From Symbiodinium natans (Eukaryota > Sar > Dinophyceae > Suessiales > Symbiodiniaceae), in contig CAJNDS010002714.1 of assembly GCA_905221605.1 (NCBI GenBank), positions 28,716 to 92,715 of the forward strand: DNA of 64,000 bases. Reading direction: 5' to 3'. A program made the position numbers and the translations under genes. Below the pieces are notes generated by a model that had not been told where the DNA came from, ran no database searches, and saw only the letters and a program-made list of their open reading frames with translations. Below are positions 12,013 through 23,901 of this stretch, in pieces. Position 1 is the stretch's first letter. Each line of letters begins with the position of its first letter.

Positions 12013-12379
12013 GGTCTACCAAACCGCAGGCATCAAGGAGAAGCACAAAATCATCAGCGGTCATTGTAAACCGAAGCTACTTTGTCTTGATGGTGGTCCC
12101 GATGCAGCCCTCGTGCTCTTGTGCTACTGCCTATAGATTTCCAACGTCTAAGGGTCTAAGGGCTTCACCAACACCCGTCAGCAGGCCGCAGCAGCTCACC
12201 AGCGAAGATATCATGTGTTGCGCAGGGCGCAAAAATCTTTGCTCGTCTTATTTAGATTGACGTGCGCGAAACGACATCTCTCCTGCTGAGCGGCAGTGGT
12301 CTTCTCGGCCAACTGGAGCGGCATCACTTGGCCTTGCAAACAGGCTGAGCACCCCAGTTTCTGGCGATGTCCCCCTCCC

Positions 12380-12475
12380 TCCCAGGCATTCTTGGGCCGC
12401 GGCCTGCATGAACTTTCGAAACCGCGTGTGCGCCGCGATCACGCCCTGGTTGCTCCTGCTGTGCAACTGCATCAA
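12380..12475 (-). CDS. Possible short exon, unidentified
   Basis: A minus-strand frame containing the helical-looking motif HTRFRKFMQAAAQECLG. It is coding-like but isolated, with no partner exons or domain recognised. Confidence 0.28.
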
Positions 12476-12779
12476 ACTATGTCAAACTGCAAACTTCAAA
12501 GAAGCTTGGGAAATATTAGGAAAACGCCTGGCCATGGAACCTTGAATCCTGTGGCCTGCTTGGTCATGCGAAGTCGCTCGGTCCTTGGATCACAGGGCTC
12601 ACCTGTGTACACCGTGGCATTGGTGGTCTGGAACCTGCGCAAGCAGCCACGCGCTGGCCAGCAAGAGGTTCAGGAATCGTTTGCAAGGGGGTGATGGAGG
12701 ATGAGGGGGTGTAACACTCCTGGGTTGGTGTGACTTAGGCATGACAGCAAGCCGCTTTGGGGATTGGTTTTTGGGTTCA

Positions 12780-13621
12780 CGGTAATTTTCATCGTAAAAT
12801 AGCCAGTAAAAGTAGCAATACTAGTAATAATCGTCATCATGCAAATAGTAGTAACAATAGTCAGCGTTGTGCACTGGTCACCTTTCCTTCCATGGTCAGC
12901 TGCTACGTACTGCGACTAATTGAAACTTCAAAGCTTGCTACAGCAACGTGGGTTATTGTCTGCATCGTCCAATCAACATGACGAAAGCCTCCTCTTGTGG
13001 CAGGTGTGGATGCCGTCGTTGAATTCGATGGTTGACGCGTTCTTGTACGGCACCGCAGCATCGTCAACCTTGCTTGTATGGTGCAGATGCGACTCGAGGA
13101 AGCAGTTGTAGTACAAGTAATGGCAGCTTCCTAGCATGGTAGAAGTAGTAGCAGTAGTAGTTCTGATGGTAGTCACAGAAATACAAATATATTGATAGTA
13201 TTCATGGTAAGACTAAAAAGAAGAAGAATAATAGTCTCAATAATAAAGGTAGAAAACATACTATATAAATACTAGTAATAGTAGCACTAGTCGTAATCAT
13301 CCAAATAATTGTAGCATTACCAATAATAATATTGTGAACACAGAAATAGAAAAATTGTAAAACAAAAACAATAGTAATAATAGTCATAGTAGCAATACTG
13401 GCAATAATATCAATTAACAGTAGTAAGAGTAGTAAGAGTAGTAAGAGTAGTAAGAGTAGTAAGAGTAGCAAGAGTAGCAAGAGTAGCAATGGTAGCAAGT
13501 GTGGTAAGAGTAGGAAGAGCAGTGAGAATAGTAAGAGTAGTAAGAGTAGTAAGAGTGGCAGTAGTAGCAAGAGTAGTAAAAATAGATAGAGTCATATTAG
13601 CAATAGTAGCAGCAGCAGCAT

Positions 13622-13654
<33 letters not shown>

Positions 13655-13810
13655 AAGTAGTCGTAGTAGTAGTAGTAGTAGTAGTAGTAGCAGTAGCAGT
13701 AGCAGTAGTAGTAGTAGTAGTAGTAGTAGTAGTCGTCGTCGTCGTCGTCGTAATAGCATAGGAGTCGTCGTCGTCGTCGTAGTAGTAGTGGCAGAGCAAC
13801 AAAGGTAGGA
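12780..13810. repeat. AGT/GTC-rich trinucleotide and hexanucleotide repeats
   Basis: A 1 kb block dominated by tag/agt triplets. It includes an AGTAAG-type array at about 13421-13575, an AGT array at about 13616-13730 with embedded CAG units, and a short GTC array at about 13731-13785. Long poly-Thr, poly-Leu and poly-Val frames here are artefacts of the repeats. Confidence 0.9.
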
Positions 13811-14769
13811 ATGAATAGTAATCGTACTGGTAGTGGCAGTAGCAGAAACGCATAGCAATATGAATGGTACAGGATGAAGTGCTAGTAGTGATTGCAGTAA
13901 TTAGTCGTGACAATACCACTTGTAGTCGTAGTAATCGTAGCAATACTAGCAACAGCAGCAGCTGTAGAGCAAGCAAAGTAGAATGGCAATACGTACCAGT
14001 AACGACTAGTATTGACAGCAATCAAAAACGTCACAGAAGCAGCATTGGTAGCCATAGTAACAGCATTTGGCAATTCTGCTCATGGCAGCTGGTTCTGAGA
14101 AGCTGGCCGCCAGGCGAGAGCGAAAGGCGTTCGGAGTATAGGGCATCAAGGGTTTCCTGACTGGTACAGAGCCGAGTTGGCACTAGTGTTACTGCAGGCT
14201 TATCACATGGCCCACGACAGGGACTCCTCCCGAGAGAAGATGAAGCCAAAATCACGCTTGAGGCAAGAGGAACGCTGCTCTATGCTATGCTGCACGGAAG
14301 CTCGATGCCTGTCCATGGATGCATAGCAGTAGGGCATCTCGCGGTAGCCCGCCGCCTGCGAAGGGTCTTGATTGAAGTTCTACAGCGTCGAAAGCCGCTT
14401 GTGGAAAGATGCGGCTGAGAAGGTTCGCAGAGGCTGTGGCAAAGCCGTTTTCCGCACTCATGCACGTCTTTAAAGGTCAAGAGTGAGACCAGCACGCTTT
14501 TCAAAGGTGACAAGGCCCCTTGCTAGTGACAGAGGTCCGAAGAGGCCTTTTTCATACCCCATGTCTGCTCATTTTTGTCGCGAACTATGGTCTGCTTCTG
14601 AGCTTCTTAGAACTTCTGGCATGTCCACGAGTCTGCCAATGGCAACGTACCGACTCTGCTACTCAGCGGGTGCGCAGCATCCCAGAGCCTCATCTGAACA
14701 GCACTGAGCAGCCGCAAAAAATGCAGTGAAAGGAAACGAAATGCTCGCAAGGCCTGCACCTGCACACAG

Positions 14770-14925
14770 TTGGGGGGGCTGCTTGACACTTTGGGGCCCT
14801 TTGACATAGACACAGAACGTCCTTCTTGTAGAGGCCCACATCATCAAGAAGCAGTTCCCTGCAACTTGCAACTGCAGCTTGACCTTTTTGCACTTTTTCT
14901 CGCAGCACTTCATTGGCAGCGAGTC
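14770..14925 (-). CDS. Possible exon, unidentified
   Basis: A coding-like frame with NEVLREKVQKGQAAV and LLLDDVGLYKKDVL. It probably forms a helical segment. No family was recognised and no flanking exons could be chained. The rest of 14.1-15.45 kb shows nothing supportable. Confidence 0.35.
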
Positions 14926-15499
14926 TGCGCTAACGAGGCATGCGAGCAGCCTAGTCCGCCTGGTATCCCGCCGAACATAGCTAGACTTCTGCACACAAGG
15001 CCCCAGGCATTGCATGACCCAGTGAGACCTATAGCGACAGTGAGGCCTGACTGACCTCCAAACCCTACATAACCAAGCCCTGCAGCAGGTTCAAATTACT
15101 CGGCTGTCTGTGGTTTGGGTAAGGCGAACCCCTCTTGCCGTCCAAAATAGCAATTGTACACGTGTCAGGTGAACCTTCCCGAAGGGCAGGACTCCTTTCT
15201 GCTAGAAGCCTTCTCAAACACGAACAAGACCCCAAAAAAAAGAGGGAATGGTACTGAGACCTACATGGAGGGTTCGGCTTGGGGACCGCCTCTCAGACCC
15301 AGAAGATGCCTCCAAGGGCTGCTGTTGGAGGGGAGTCCAGGGCTTTGGGGGGGGGACCCTTCTGTGGCCTTTTGGGCGAACTGAGATGCTGAAAGGCGCC
15401 AACCCGCCCAGAGCTTTCAACATCCAAACGTTTGCCTCTGTTGAAACCCCCTCTTACCCTCCACAGCCCCTCCCAATGGGTTCACCGAGCCTCGGCCCT

Positions 15500-17085
15500 T
15501 GCATTTTACCTCCTCCGACTCCTGCTGCGGCTGCTCCGGCTCGACCTGAGGCTTGACGCAGCGCGGTATCTGGAAAAAAGGAGAAAGCCTTGAAGAAACG
15601 TGTTGAAAGGAGGAGGGTTTTGGCGCCGCATGCGCAGCTTCTCTTGCGAGCTTCAGCCCCCGCCGAGCACCCGCGCTTCGCCCTTCGGCTCCGCCGGTCG
15701 CGGTCGCGGTCGCGGTCGCGGCCTCGGGTCGGAGGCCCCCTACGATGCGCCGAGACATGCCCAAATGCCCAAACCAAAGCAGTTTTTCCGAACGTAGAAC
15801 GTATAGGGGATCCGAAGTCCGGGCCCTTAATTTGGGTCCCCTGTTCTATAACCCTTTCATACACTCTACATAATGAAGGGCCCAGACTTCGGATCCCTCT
15901 AAACCCCTTTAAACAAGGGTAAGGGAGCATATTCAGGGGGCTACGGTTCCAACCTTAGAACGTAGAATTCAGGACATTTAAGGCATGTAGGGCGTTTTTG
16001 GGTGCTCTTCAGCTCCCGGCCTCTGCTTCGCTCTCGTGGCGCGGGCTTTGCGTCAGGCCTTTCGCATGAAGAGGACGATTCAAAGGGATTCTAGAGCGAC
16101 TCAATGGCTTTGATGGAGCGTAGCGTCTCTCCAAGGCAAAAGGAAGCTTTGAGTCCACGGCCGCTTCCGTTCCTTCTCATCCTCGCGCTTTTCATCCTCG
16201 AGGCTTTGGCGGACGTTGAAAAGATCTCAATCGCTTTGCATTGCTTTGCATTGCTTTGCATTGCTTTGCATTGCTTTGCATTGCTTTGCCATGGATTGAC
16301 ATCTGCTGCTTAGCGTGGTCCGCAGCGTCCTTCTTCGTCGGGGCCTCATCTTTCTTCCCCCTGCCGCAAGCGAAGGGAAGGCATCGGATCACGACAGACA
16401 GGGCCCCTTTGCAGATACCCAGACAGCGGCAGATGGACTCCTGATGGGCGGCCGGTTGTCAGCGCGCGACACGTTGATCTTCTGGCCATCGAGCTTTTCC
16501 CCATCCATGTACTTCACTGCGTCCTAGCGTGCACATGGGGCTGGAGTGACAAGGAGCTTCCAATTGAACTTGACAAGTGCGAGACCTCCACATGTCAGTC
16601 CTCGGCATCGCGCTTATCCTTATACGAAATGTACACCTCAGCCGAAAAGATCTCGAAAAGCGTGCGCATGCTGATGCATTTCTAGCTGCTAGCCGCTCCA
16701 GGCACAGCGTCTGCAGGCAAAGGCCAAAACGAGTCGTAAACGAACGGTAAGCAGACGCCGAAGACTTCAGAATACTTAAATTGGCACAGGCACTGCGGTC
16801 CCGTTCAGCGGTGTCTCGATTTTGATGATGTGGCCGAAATCTCCGAACGCTGCCTCGGCTCATCTCGGCTGACATCTCTGTGGAAATCTGTGTTCAGAGT
16901 CGAAGCCCGAAGGCCCTTGCAGTCGCATCACCGCACGTCTCGTCAAGTCTCTCAATCTGGGTACTTCCCCAACACTGCACCCTGGAATCTCTTGTCAACT
17001 TGGCACACCTGGAGGCGGGTCTTGGTCGCCTTCGCCCCCAGCCCCGTGACGCAAACGCGGTGGCCCAAGTCGTAGTGCCAACCTC
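15500..17085 (-). CDS. RRM protein with Arg/Asp-Ser tail, SR-like
   Basis: Probably an RNA-binding splicing-type factor of the nucleus. One RRM assembles cleanly from four exons. Exon 17009-17085 gives RNP2 (RVCVTGLGAKATKTRLQ). Exon 16794-16853 gives AFGDFGHIIKIETP. Exon 16601-16636 gives RNP1 (VYISYKDKRDAE). Exon 16446-16523 gives DAVKYMDGEKLDGQKINV followed by SRAD. The frames join in phase, and the third intron uses a GA donor (GAG then GACTGA). Downstream coding-like exons are Lys/Glu/Asp-rich (about 16330-16370 and 16140-16200) and then carry an RD/RS stretch (GRDRDRDRDRRSRR, about 15690-15750), as in SR-family proteins. The first exon and the stop are not fixed. It could equally be a U1-70K-like or general RRM protein; the RRM call itself is strong. 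Confidence 0.82.
15807..15897. mobile_element. 91-bp terminal-inverted-repeat element (MITE-like)
   Basis: Arms of 22 bp at 15807-15828 and 15876-15897 are inverted copies with one mismatch (core GGATCCGAAGTC and GGGCCCTT). The 47-bp centre is non-coding. The size and structure fit a MITE or an introner-like element. No target-site duplication is obvious. It lies in the non-coding part of the RRM gene's 3' region. Confidence 0.6.
16231..16290. repeat. Decamer minisatellite
   Basis: About six copies of ATTGCTTTGC in tandem, between downstream exons of the RRM gene. Confidence 0.92.
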
Positions 17086-17099
17086 GCGTAGGGCAGGGT

Positions 17100-18457
17100 G
17101 CGGGGTTTAGGGCCTATAGGGTTAGGGCTGAGGGTTTTAGGGTTTAGCGTTTAGGAGGTTTAGCTTGCAGATCGGGAGCAATCCTACAGCAAGTTCACAG
17201 CCCTCAGGTGAAACACACACACACACCTCTTTACATAGCTCCGAGCTGTCCAAAGAAGTGCACGCGTAAGCAACAATAACCGGACAGGCCTCCAGGACCA
17301 AGCGGGACGTTCGTCATCTGCAGATTGAGGCTGGGTTCCCGTGCTTGCAAGCGTGAAATACTCTCGAAGAACTTCACTGCCACCCTTCAGACCAGCGGTT
17401 CAAGCATAGCATCACGCCTCGAAAGCCGTTGGGGAATCCTATAGCCCATGTCACAACAGCGAAGGCATCGACAACTTGTGGCACCTTCGCAGGATAGGAG
17501 CCATGAGCAAGCCTATGCGCACAGTGATTCCCCTAGCACCGGGTGTCGTGAGTGGTCAGCTAAAGAGTGGTGTGATCGGACTGGGCCTATCACTTTGCTT
17601 TGTGAAGGTGGGGTCAAAAGTTCTTTCGGCACCACACTTCTCACACGGCGGTGATAGTCTCAGCTGTGCTCCTTCATGGAAGCAACGGCCCTACTTTCTA
17701 GGACAGCTCTCATGTGGTCTATGCGAGCCAGTCGACTGCAGCGTAGGGTACATTTGCATGACGGCTCGCGGTGCCGAAAGACCACGCGCCAAGAAAGTTT
17801 GCTGCCTGCAAAATGCACCATCAGGGTGACATGACAAGTCCGAGGCCACAGCGGCTCTGCCCAAAGCCTGCTTGCTTTCGGACACGCCTGAGTACAGCAT
17901 GCAGAGAAGTGTTGCAATTTGTAAGTATATAAGAAGTTAGCAAGACCCTTTGCCCAATCTGGCCTACCAACAGCCACCACCCCGGCACCTCATCCTACAT
18001 ATCCACCAGAAATCACCACAACAAACCTCTTGTAAGTATCCCCCCCTACGACTCCGACAGAAATCACCACAATCAATTTTTCTCGGTATGAAAGAACTGA
18101 TTGCAATTCCGTAAGATTTACCAAAGCTACAAGTAAGTATTGCCAGACAACCCCAAGCACATGCCTAACTCGAACGAGGCATCTTGATCCCGACTCCTCC
18201 ATTCCAAGTCGGTTCCAGTTGTTCGGGACACGCCTGGTCGGAGGGAGAAGACGTCTCGGCCTCGCAATCAGGCGGACTTGCTGTGATTCTTTCGCGGGCT
18301 GTGCTTGCGCCCTCAACTGGATTTTCTCGGGCAGTTCGGCAAGAAGTCGGCAAGAGCTGCAATTCAAACTCTGTATCTGCAGATCTGCTTCCTTCCCAAG
18401 TGGCCACTCGTGCTGCTAAGGCGGCTGGGGCCTGCAGTTCAATTGCCTCGTACTGCC
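17100..18457. other. Spacer, no gene recognised
   Basis: A short degenerate telomere-type tract lies at about 17103-17158 and a (CA) run at about 17213-17225. A local family of ATCACCACAA-containing segments recurs near 18010-18075. No coherent coding signal was found. Confidence 0.5.
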
Positions 18458-19839
18458 TCAAGGCTTGCTGGTACCACACTGAAATTGTGCGTCAGGAGCC
18501 CTAGAAGTCAGCAGGCACGGCAACGGCTCAGCAGGCACCACCCAGCGAGGGGCAAACAGCTGCCACGCAGGATCACCCCCATCGAAATGGTAGATGTTGG
18601 CCGACAGCTGCGCGAAAGAGTCGGAAGTTCGCACAGCCACATTCTCCCCACACCAGATGCGGATTGCAGCAGCGATCGCTTCGCAGCAGCGCTCGCCACA
18701 GATCGCCAGGGGGTGGCGTCCAGGTGCAGGGACTTCGTGGAATTCTGCCTCTGCGAAACTAAAGACGATCACACCTTCACCTTCCGGCGCATTCACCACT
18801 ATGGGGCCGCGCTCACCTTGCAGCTCCACCAGCAAGAGCAAAAAGACCTCCTGCGCATGTGGGAGAGCCATCTTCAGCTGCTGCCGCAGATGCCAAGCTT
18901 GGCCGAGCTCATGTGTACTGTTCACCATCCTCACAAACACGCGCGGAGCCGCCGCCGGCACATCGCCCTGCCCAAGAAATCTTTGAGCTCGCCGTCTCAT
19001 GTCATCGTGCGAACGTGGATCCTCCAGGTTGGCATGCCAGAAGCTGCCTCCCCAGCACGTTCCCAAGAACACGTCGTGTTCCTCCGCACACCGGCGCTCT
19101 GTGTATGTCAAGAAGTCTTGAAACCCCACATTGATGCAGTGTACGATGCCCTCCAAGGAGCTGCGCGTCCAGTCAAAAGGGTAGGACTTCTTTCGGAGAT
19201 CCAACAGCTGCAGCGCGTAGGTTGGTGCACAGTAGCAGCCAATACTCACAAACTCGGTGCGGTTGATGAACTCCGCGGCTTTCACGCCGTGCAGATTCAG
19301 AACACTCCGGCGCTCCGGCGGCTTCATTTCCGCCCTGAAATGGCAGGCGTGCATGCTGGGATCCTCCAAGTGTGCATCCCATTGAGCTTGCGACGGCACC
19401 TCGCGAACCTCTGGAGGTGGCTGGGGCCGCCACTCGGGAGCAGAGGCACTCAGCGTGCTTAGCGAACTTAGCGTACTCACGGTTTCCAACGCGTCGGCCG
19501 TCTGGCCCTTGTCGACCGTCTCCAACTTTTGGACCGTCTGCGCCTGATCCTCGTTCGAGTTCGAGTCAGGCACGCTAACCTCATCGCCGCTCGCCTCCTC
19601 CAGCAAGTTCCAGATCTCCGGCCCCAGCAACTTCCACAACTTCTCGCAGGCAGAAAGGAATTGACATGCAGCGACACCAAATCCCAGCGCCGGTAGTGCC
19701 ACAGAGGTTGCAAAACATGCCGATGCGGATGCCCAACCTCCACCTGGTGCTGCAAATGCAGCAAGCGAAACCGAAAGTGGCACAGCGTCCATCACCATTG
19801 CTGATGTAATGCCGCACCAGTTCAGCAACTCAGGGCATC
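18458..19839 (-). CDS. DUF1796 papain-like cysteine peptidase family protein
   Basis: DUF1796 is annotated as a putative papain-like cysteine peptidase family; its substrates are unknown. The open frame extends in-frame to 19957 (499 codons from a GTG). A pyrimidine-rich AG acceptor at 19840 suggests the real exon starts at 19839. Numbering from the full frame, residues 60-105 are hydrophobic and Ala-rich (a possible membrane segment), 130-185 are acidic/Ser-rich and disordered, and 236-465 carry the family domain. The family hallmarks are SIGCYCAPTYALQ (candidate catalytic Cys), the SYPFDW motif, and FWHANLED (candidate His). The only in-frame ATGs are at residues 54 and 56, so either translation starts there or an upstream exon exists (see 20267-20536). 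The long plus-strand frame over the same bases is its shadow. Confidence 0.75.
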
Positions 19840-20266
19840 CTGTAAACAGGAAAGGTGTCCTACTACAAGAGGCACCAAACAGGGATTCCCGCAAGATCAA
19901 GATGACCTCATGGTGAAGAGTGCACTGTGTCCCAGCTTGCTGGTTTGCAATCGCCACAGGTATGGCTGAGCCGGGACTGACGCGCTGCCTTTGCCCTTCT
20001 GTCTAGGGGTTCTACCTTGGACCCTTAAGGTTGTGCCCTTGGGTTTTGGGGTCCCTGTTGAAGGATCCCTAAAAACCAATATTAGAAGTATATGAAGGGA
20101 ACCTCTAGGGGTACAACCCTATGGGTACGAGCCTTCATCCCTTGATTCTGTTCTCAATAGATACATTCCCAAGATGCTTTACGTGCTGTAAGGTTCGCTT
20201 TAGGACAGCATTACTAAGGGTTCGAGATGAGACTGAAACCGGAGGCAGGCTCTCCGACCCCAGCAC

Positions 20267-20536
20267 CTAAGCACCCTGCCCCATCTTTGGCAGCGGGCTC
20301 AGGTCTGCTTCCCGAGGCCTTGGATTTGCAGATTCCCCTTGCACTGTGTCGTCACCTGTGTCATGGGCATCAAGCCAATCTCGCTGGGTGCTCTGAGGCA
20401 GGGTCTGCAGGGCAGCGAGCGCCTCCTCCTGACCAAGACCAATGGACCAGAGCATCCATGAGTCAGGCAGCAGAATGCTGCTCGCAAAGTGCAACCGGTT
20501 GCTAGGCTCCATCATGTCTGTCCCGGGCCGGGGCAC
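20267..20536 (-). CDS. Coding-like exon, possible 5' exon of the DUF1796 gene
   Basis: An open frame of 89 codons with non-repetitive composition, including NRLHFASSILLPDSWMLW and EEALAALQTLPQ. It lies about 430 bp upstream of the DUF1796 exon on the same strand. That exon appears to need a 5' partner because it begins at a splice acceptor. The link is inference, and no domain was recognised. Confidence 0.45.
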   Translation of the reverse strand: MPRPGTDMMEPSNRLHFASSILLPDSWMLWSIGLGQEEALAALQTLPQSTQRDWLDAHDTGDDTVQGESANPRPREADLSPLPKMGQGA

Positions 20537-20539
20537 TTG

Positions 20540-21857
20540 AAGCTCGACTCATGGCTGTCACTAGGGCCTCCTCTGTTGGGCCGAGGCAGCGATAGCGCGC
20601 CACACCCTGCCAGCCGCAAACTGGGGAAGGCCGGTGTTAGGGCGTGTTCGGCTGGTGTTCTGTGGTCTTGGGGCGGCCGTGGCGCCTGAGCCCACTCAAA
20701 GAGCACCCCCGCACCAGGATTTGCTCGGCGGACCTCTTCAGCCTGCGATTCATGTTTTTTTTTTTTTTTTTTTTTTTCAGTAAGTACCTGGCTACGACTG
20801 GAGAAGATCTGTCATCAGCTACTGGGTTCGGTGAGGTACTGAGCACCAAGCGTCCATACCCTCCAACACTGCCAGTGCCATCTGCGCCGTCTTTTGCGAG
20901 ATGCATCGCGCCTCGACTCCACCAGTTGCTAGCGCAGGATGGACTGTGTGACAGTTGGGTTCGGGGCAGTCGGGGCAGTCGGTGATGGGTTGAGAATGTT
21001 GGGACCAAAAGAACTGTCAAGAGCGCTCTTGGAAGCTGGCATCGAAAAGCAGCAGCTCTGTGCGAAGAGTTTGTGAGCGCAGCGTCTGGCAGCACCGGTT
21101 GGGCAGTTTCTCTCGCGGCCGAGACAAGCGTTGAGGTCACTGAAGTCAGAACCAGCAGGATCAAACAAGCAGCTTTCAACGTCAGTGCTGAAGTGGCAAT
21201 GTCATACTGATAGCAACCACGTCGACTTTGATTTTGCAATTGCTGCCCTTCGCCCGAGGGCGCGAAAAAAATATATTAAAAAAAACGAACCCTATACCTG
21301 ACGACCCCGGATTGTGGTACCCCGCTTTGGGACCTCTGGGACCCCCTTCACCAAGCAACATATGACTTTGGCCGTCCTTCGTCTGCTATGCGCACGCTGC
21401 ACCCCGCATTGGCCCGGCCCGGCTGCCGAGGCGGCGCGCGAGCGCTCACAATAAATGTTGCTGGATGTCTGCGGTTCAATGAACATCTGGCCTGAAGCAG
21501 ATGCCCCCATCTGGCGGCTGGGGGTCCACCTGTGCCCAGCTGCGTGCAGTTTCGCTGGCAGCTCTCAGAAGCTTTGGGGGGAAGGAGGCTTCCACTGTTC
21601 TCCTTCTGGCGCTAGATATCATGTCGTGACTCTCGTTTGCAGGTCAGGGCTCTGTTGATGCACTCGGTCGGCTGCTGATATCAAGATACAGACCGGCAGC
21701 AGCCGTCCTCGTGTATCTGAGCGCACTGTACATGAGCCACCAATTCGTTGTCCATGGCGTTCGAGCCAACCAGCTGTACAATGCTTTGCGTGCAAATTCG
21801 CCTATCTACTTATCTACTCTTGGCAGCCGCGCACTTCTTTACATGTCAAGCTGCTGT
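20540..21857. other. Spacer with T23 run and a short shared repeat
   Basis: A 23-base T run lies at 20755-20777. A 27-bp sequence at 21414-21440 recurs exactly at 30464-30490. Open frames here look random. Confidence 0.5.
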
Positions 21858-23320
21858 TTACATGTCAAGCTGCTGTCGAATCGTAGACACTGATCCGAAC
21901 ACGCTGTACAAACTGAAAAGAACCACCAGGGTGCGAACACCCATGCGTTGCCACATGCGCATCTCGTGTCCATACAGCTGCAGCAGCGCAGCGCAGGGGA
22001 AGATGACGCAGACCCCGTTGGCCGGCAGGATACCGACCAAGTCGCCGATGAAAGCCACCGCGTCCTTGAGAATCACAACAACGATGCCCGAAATGGTCAG
22101 GATGATGGCCTGCCATAGCTGAAATCACCGTATCACTGAACATCCTACCTTTAGTGAGCCCACCCATTTAATCCACGCTCCGCAAGGAAGACTGGCACAA
22201 GAAACTGTTTCTTCGACCGTCGACCCCGGGCCTTCATCAGCAGCTGTCCCTTCCACTGCAGCCGCTCTCCAAACAAGTCCGTGGTGGCATCCAGGAGCAG
22301 AGGCAGGGTCACCAGCTGCTTGGTGCTCAGTCCGAGGATCGTAACTGCCCCCAAGAGAACATTCAAGCCACCCGGCAGCACTTGAAGCTCCAGGTCGCGG
22401 CCGATGTTGTCCGCAATGGACTGCGCAACACTGCCGCCGAAGAAGCCATAGCCCAGTACCTCAATGTTCCCGGAACCCTGTCCTAAAGAGTTGAGAACCC
22501 TTACAAACATGGCCAACTATACTTTATGTCTGGGTACTCCGAAGGTCAATAGGAAGGCCTCCGTAAGGGTCATGCTGTAGATCACGGCCTTTGTCCACTG
22601 CTTACGGTCCTCCATCATTTGGTAGATGAGAGGGGCTTCACTGTGTGCGAGGAAGCACAGAAGAGCGATGCCGAATGCAGATGGCACCCCTGCTGCTTTC
22701 AGCAGCGTTTGGTCCGACGCGACCTCATTCAAGGAGGAGAGCTCGGCGCCTGTGATCACGAGCCCTAGGATCAGCATCACCTGTGAGGCCATGCCAAGCA
22801 CAGCCATCATTGAGAAGAACCTCTTGGGAAGAAGGCAGCAGCTGAAGGCCAACACACAGGAAAATGCGGCAGTCACGTTGTGCCTGAAGGGCAGCAGGAA
22901 GGGAAGCTGCTCGATGACGATGCTCACCAGCACCAAAGCCCCTCCAGTGAGGTCGAAGAACATGCAGCCAGCAAAAAGCAGGCGGCCGACGTTTCCGAAG
23001 GCTGCGTAGCCAATGAGGCCCCAATCACGTTGGGAGCGAGGCATGCCCATCTGGTCCGCACGCTCATCAACTGCCTCCAATAGGAAGCCCATAATCCACA
23101 AAGTGAAGCCCATGAGCACTCCAACTCCAAGCAGTAGCGGGACAAAGAGCCAGCCCGAGAGACGGAATGCGTATGGCAAGACGACACTGCCGCCTCCGAC
23201 AAAGACGTTCAACATGGTGACCACAGTTCCGGCCAATGATACGCCCTGGCGAGCAACAACCGTGCGCGGCTCGCCGTTCTTGGTTTCGATGTCAACGGTT
23301 GCGAGAGGGACGCCGGACAT
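21858..23320 (-). CDS. Amino acid/auxin permease (AAAP) family transporter
   Basis: Multi-pass membrane proton-coupled amino-acid transporter of the Aa_trans fold. Exon 1 (22538-23320) starts at the ATG of MSGVPLATVDIE. It encodes the conserved first helix region (GTVVTMLNVFVGGGSVVLPY) and further hydrophobic segments. A 78-bp GT-AG intron (22460-22537) joins TTC GGA to exon 2 (22181-22459), giving FGVLGYGFFGG as expected for this family. A second intron of about 62 bp (22119-22180) starts at an ambiguous GC or GA site. Exon 3 (21858-22118) encodes the last helices (LWQAIILTISGIVVVILKD, then DLVGILPANGVCVIFPC) and ends in TAA. The frame is open upstream to 23464 but without conserved sequence. 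Substrate cannot be told. Confidence 0.85.
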
Positions 23321-23901
23321 CTTGAAGTGTTGGCGGTTCAGCAACTCGGTTTCTACGAGTAGCGGGACAAGCAGCATGTGCCACTTTGCTTTGAGCCTGG
23401 GGGCAACCACAGGACCTGAAAGGGAAAGGCGCAGCGTGCTCGAAAGTGGCAGATGGAGTGACACTCGGCATCTTGCACAGGGGCGCCCGACTCAAGGCCG
23501 CAGGGCTCTGCCCGCGCAGCAGCGACACCGCGTGCAGCGTGCGCCTTGTTGAAAAGAGATCTGTGAGATGCCTTCACCACGTAAGAATTGCAACGCATAC
23601 AATGTTCCGATCACTGGGCTTGCGGCTCTATCAATGGATCCTGGCACAAGGCCATCTAAAAGGTCGGCTTGGACTTGTGGGCTACTACTCGCAAAATCAA
23701 TCGGAAACGTCCGAATCGGAATTTAAATTGGCGTTATGCAGGAACGATGTCTTGAGGGGAATTTCTGTGACTGAACATGCCCCAAGCCCAGGCGCGAGCA
23801 AAGACCTCAAACTTGAGCTTCCCGGCCGGCTGACGTATCGCTCGCAGCGCCCAAAGCTCGGAGTCGGGCAAGTGTCGCCTTTGCAGCAAAGGCTTGAGGT
23901 T

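Noticed and set aside
13202-14021. Long poly-Leu, poly-Thr and poly-Val frames
   Set aside because: They are products of AGT/GTC trinucleotide repeats.
18305-19462. 385-codon plus-strand open frame
   Set aside because: It overlaps the DUF1796 gene on the other strand and has no domain; it is a shadow frame.
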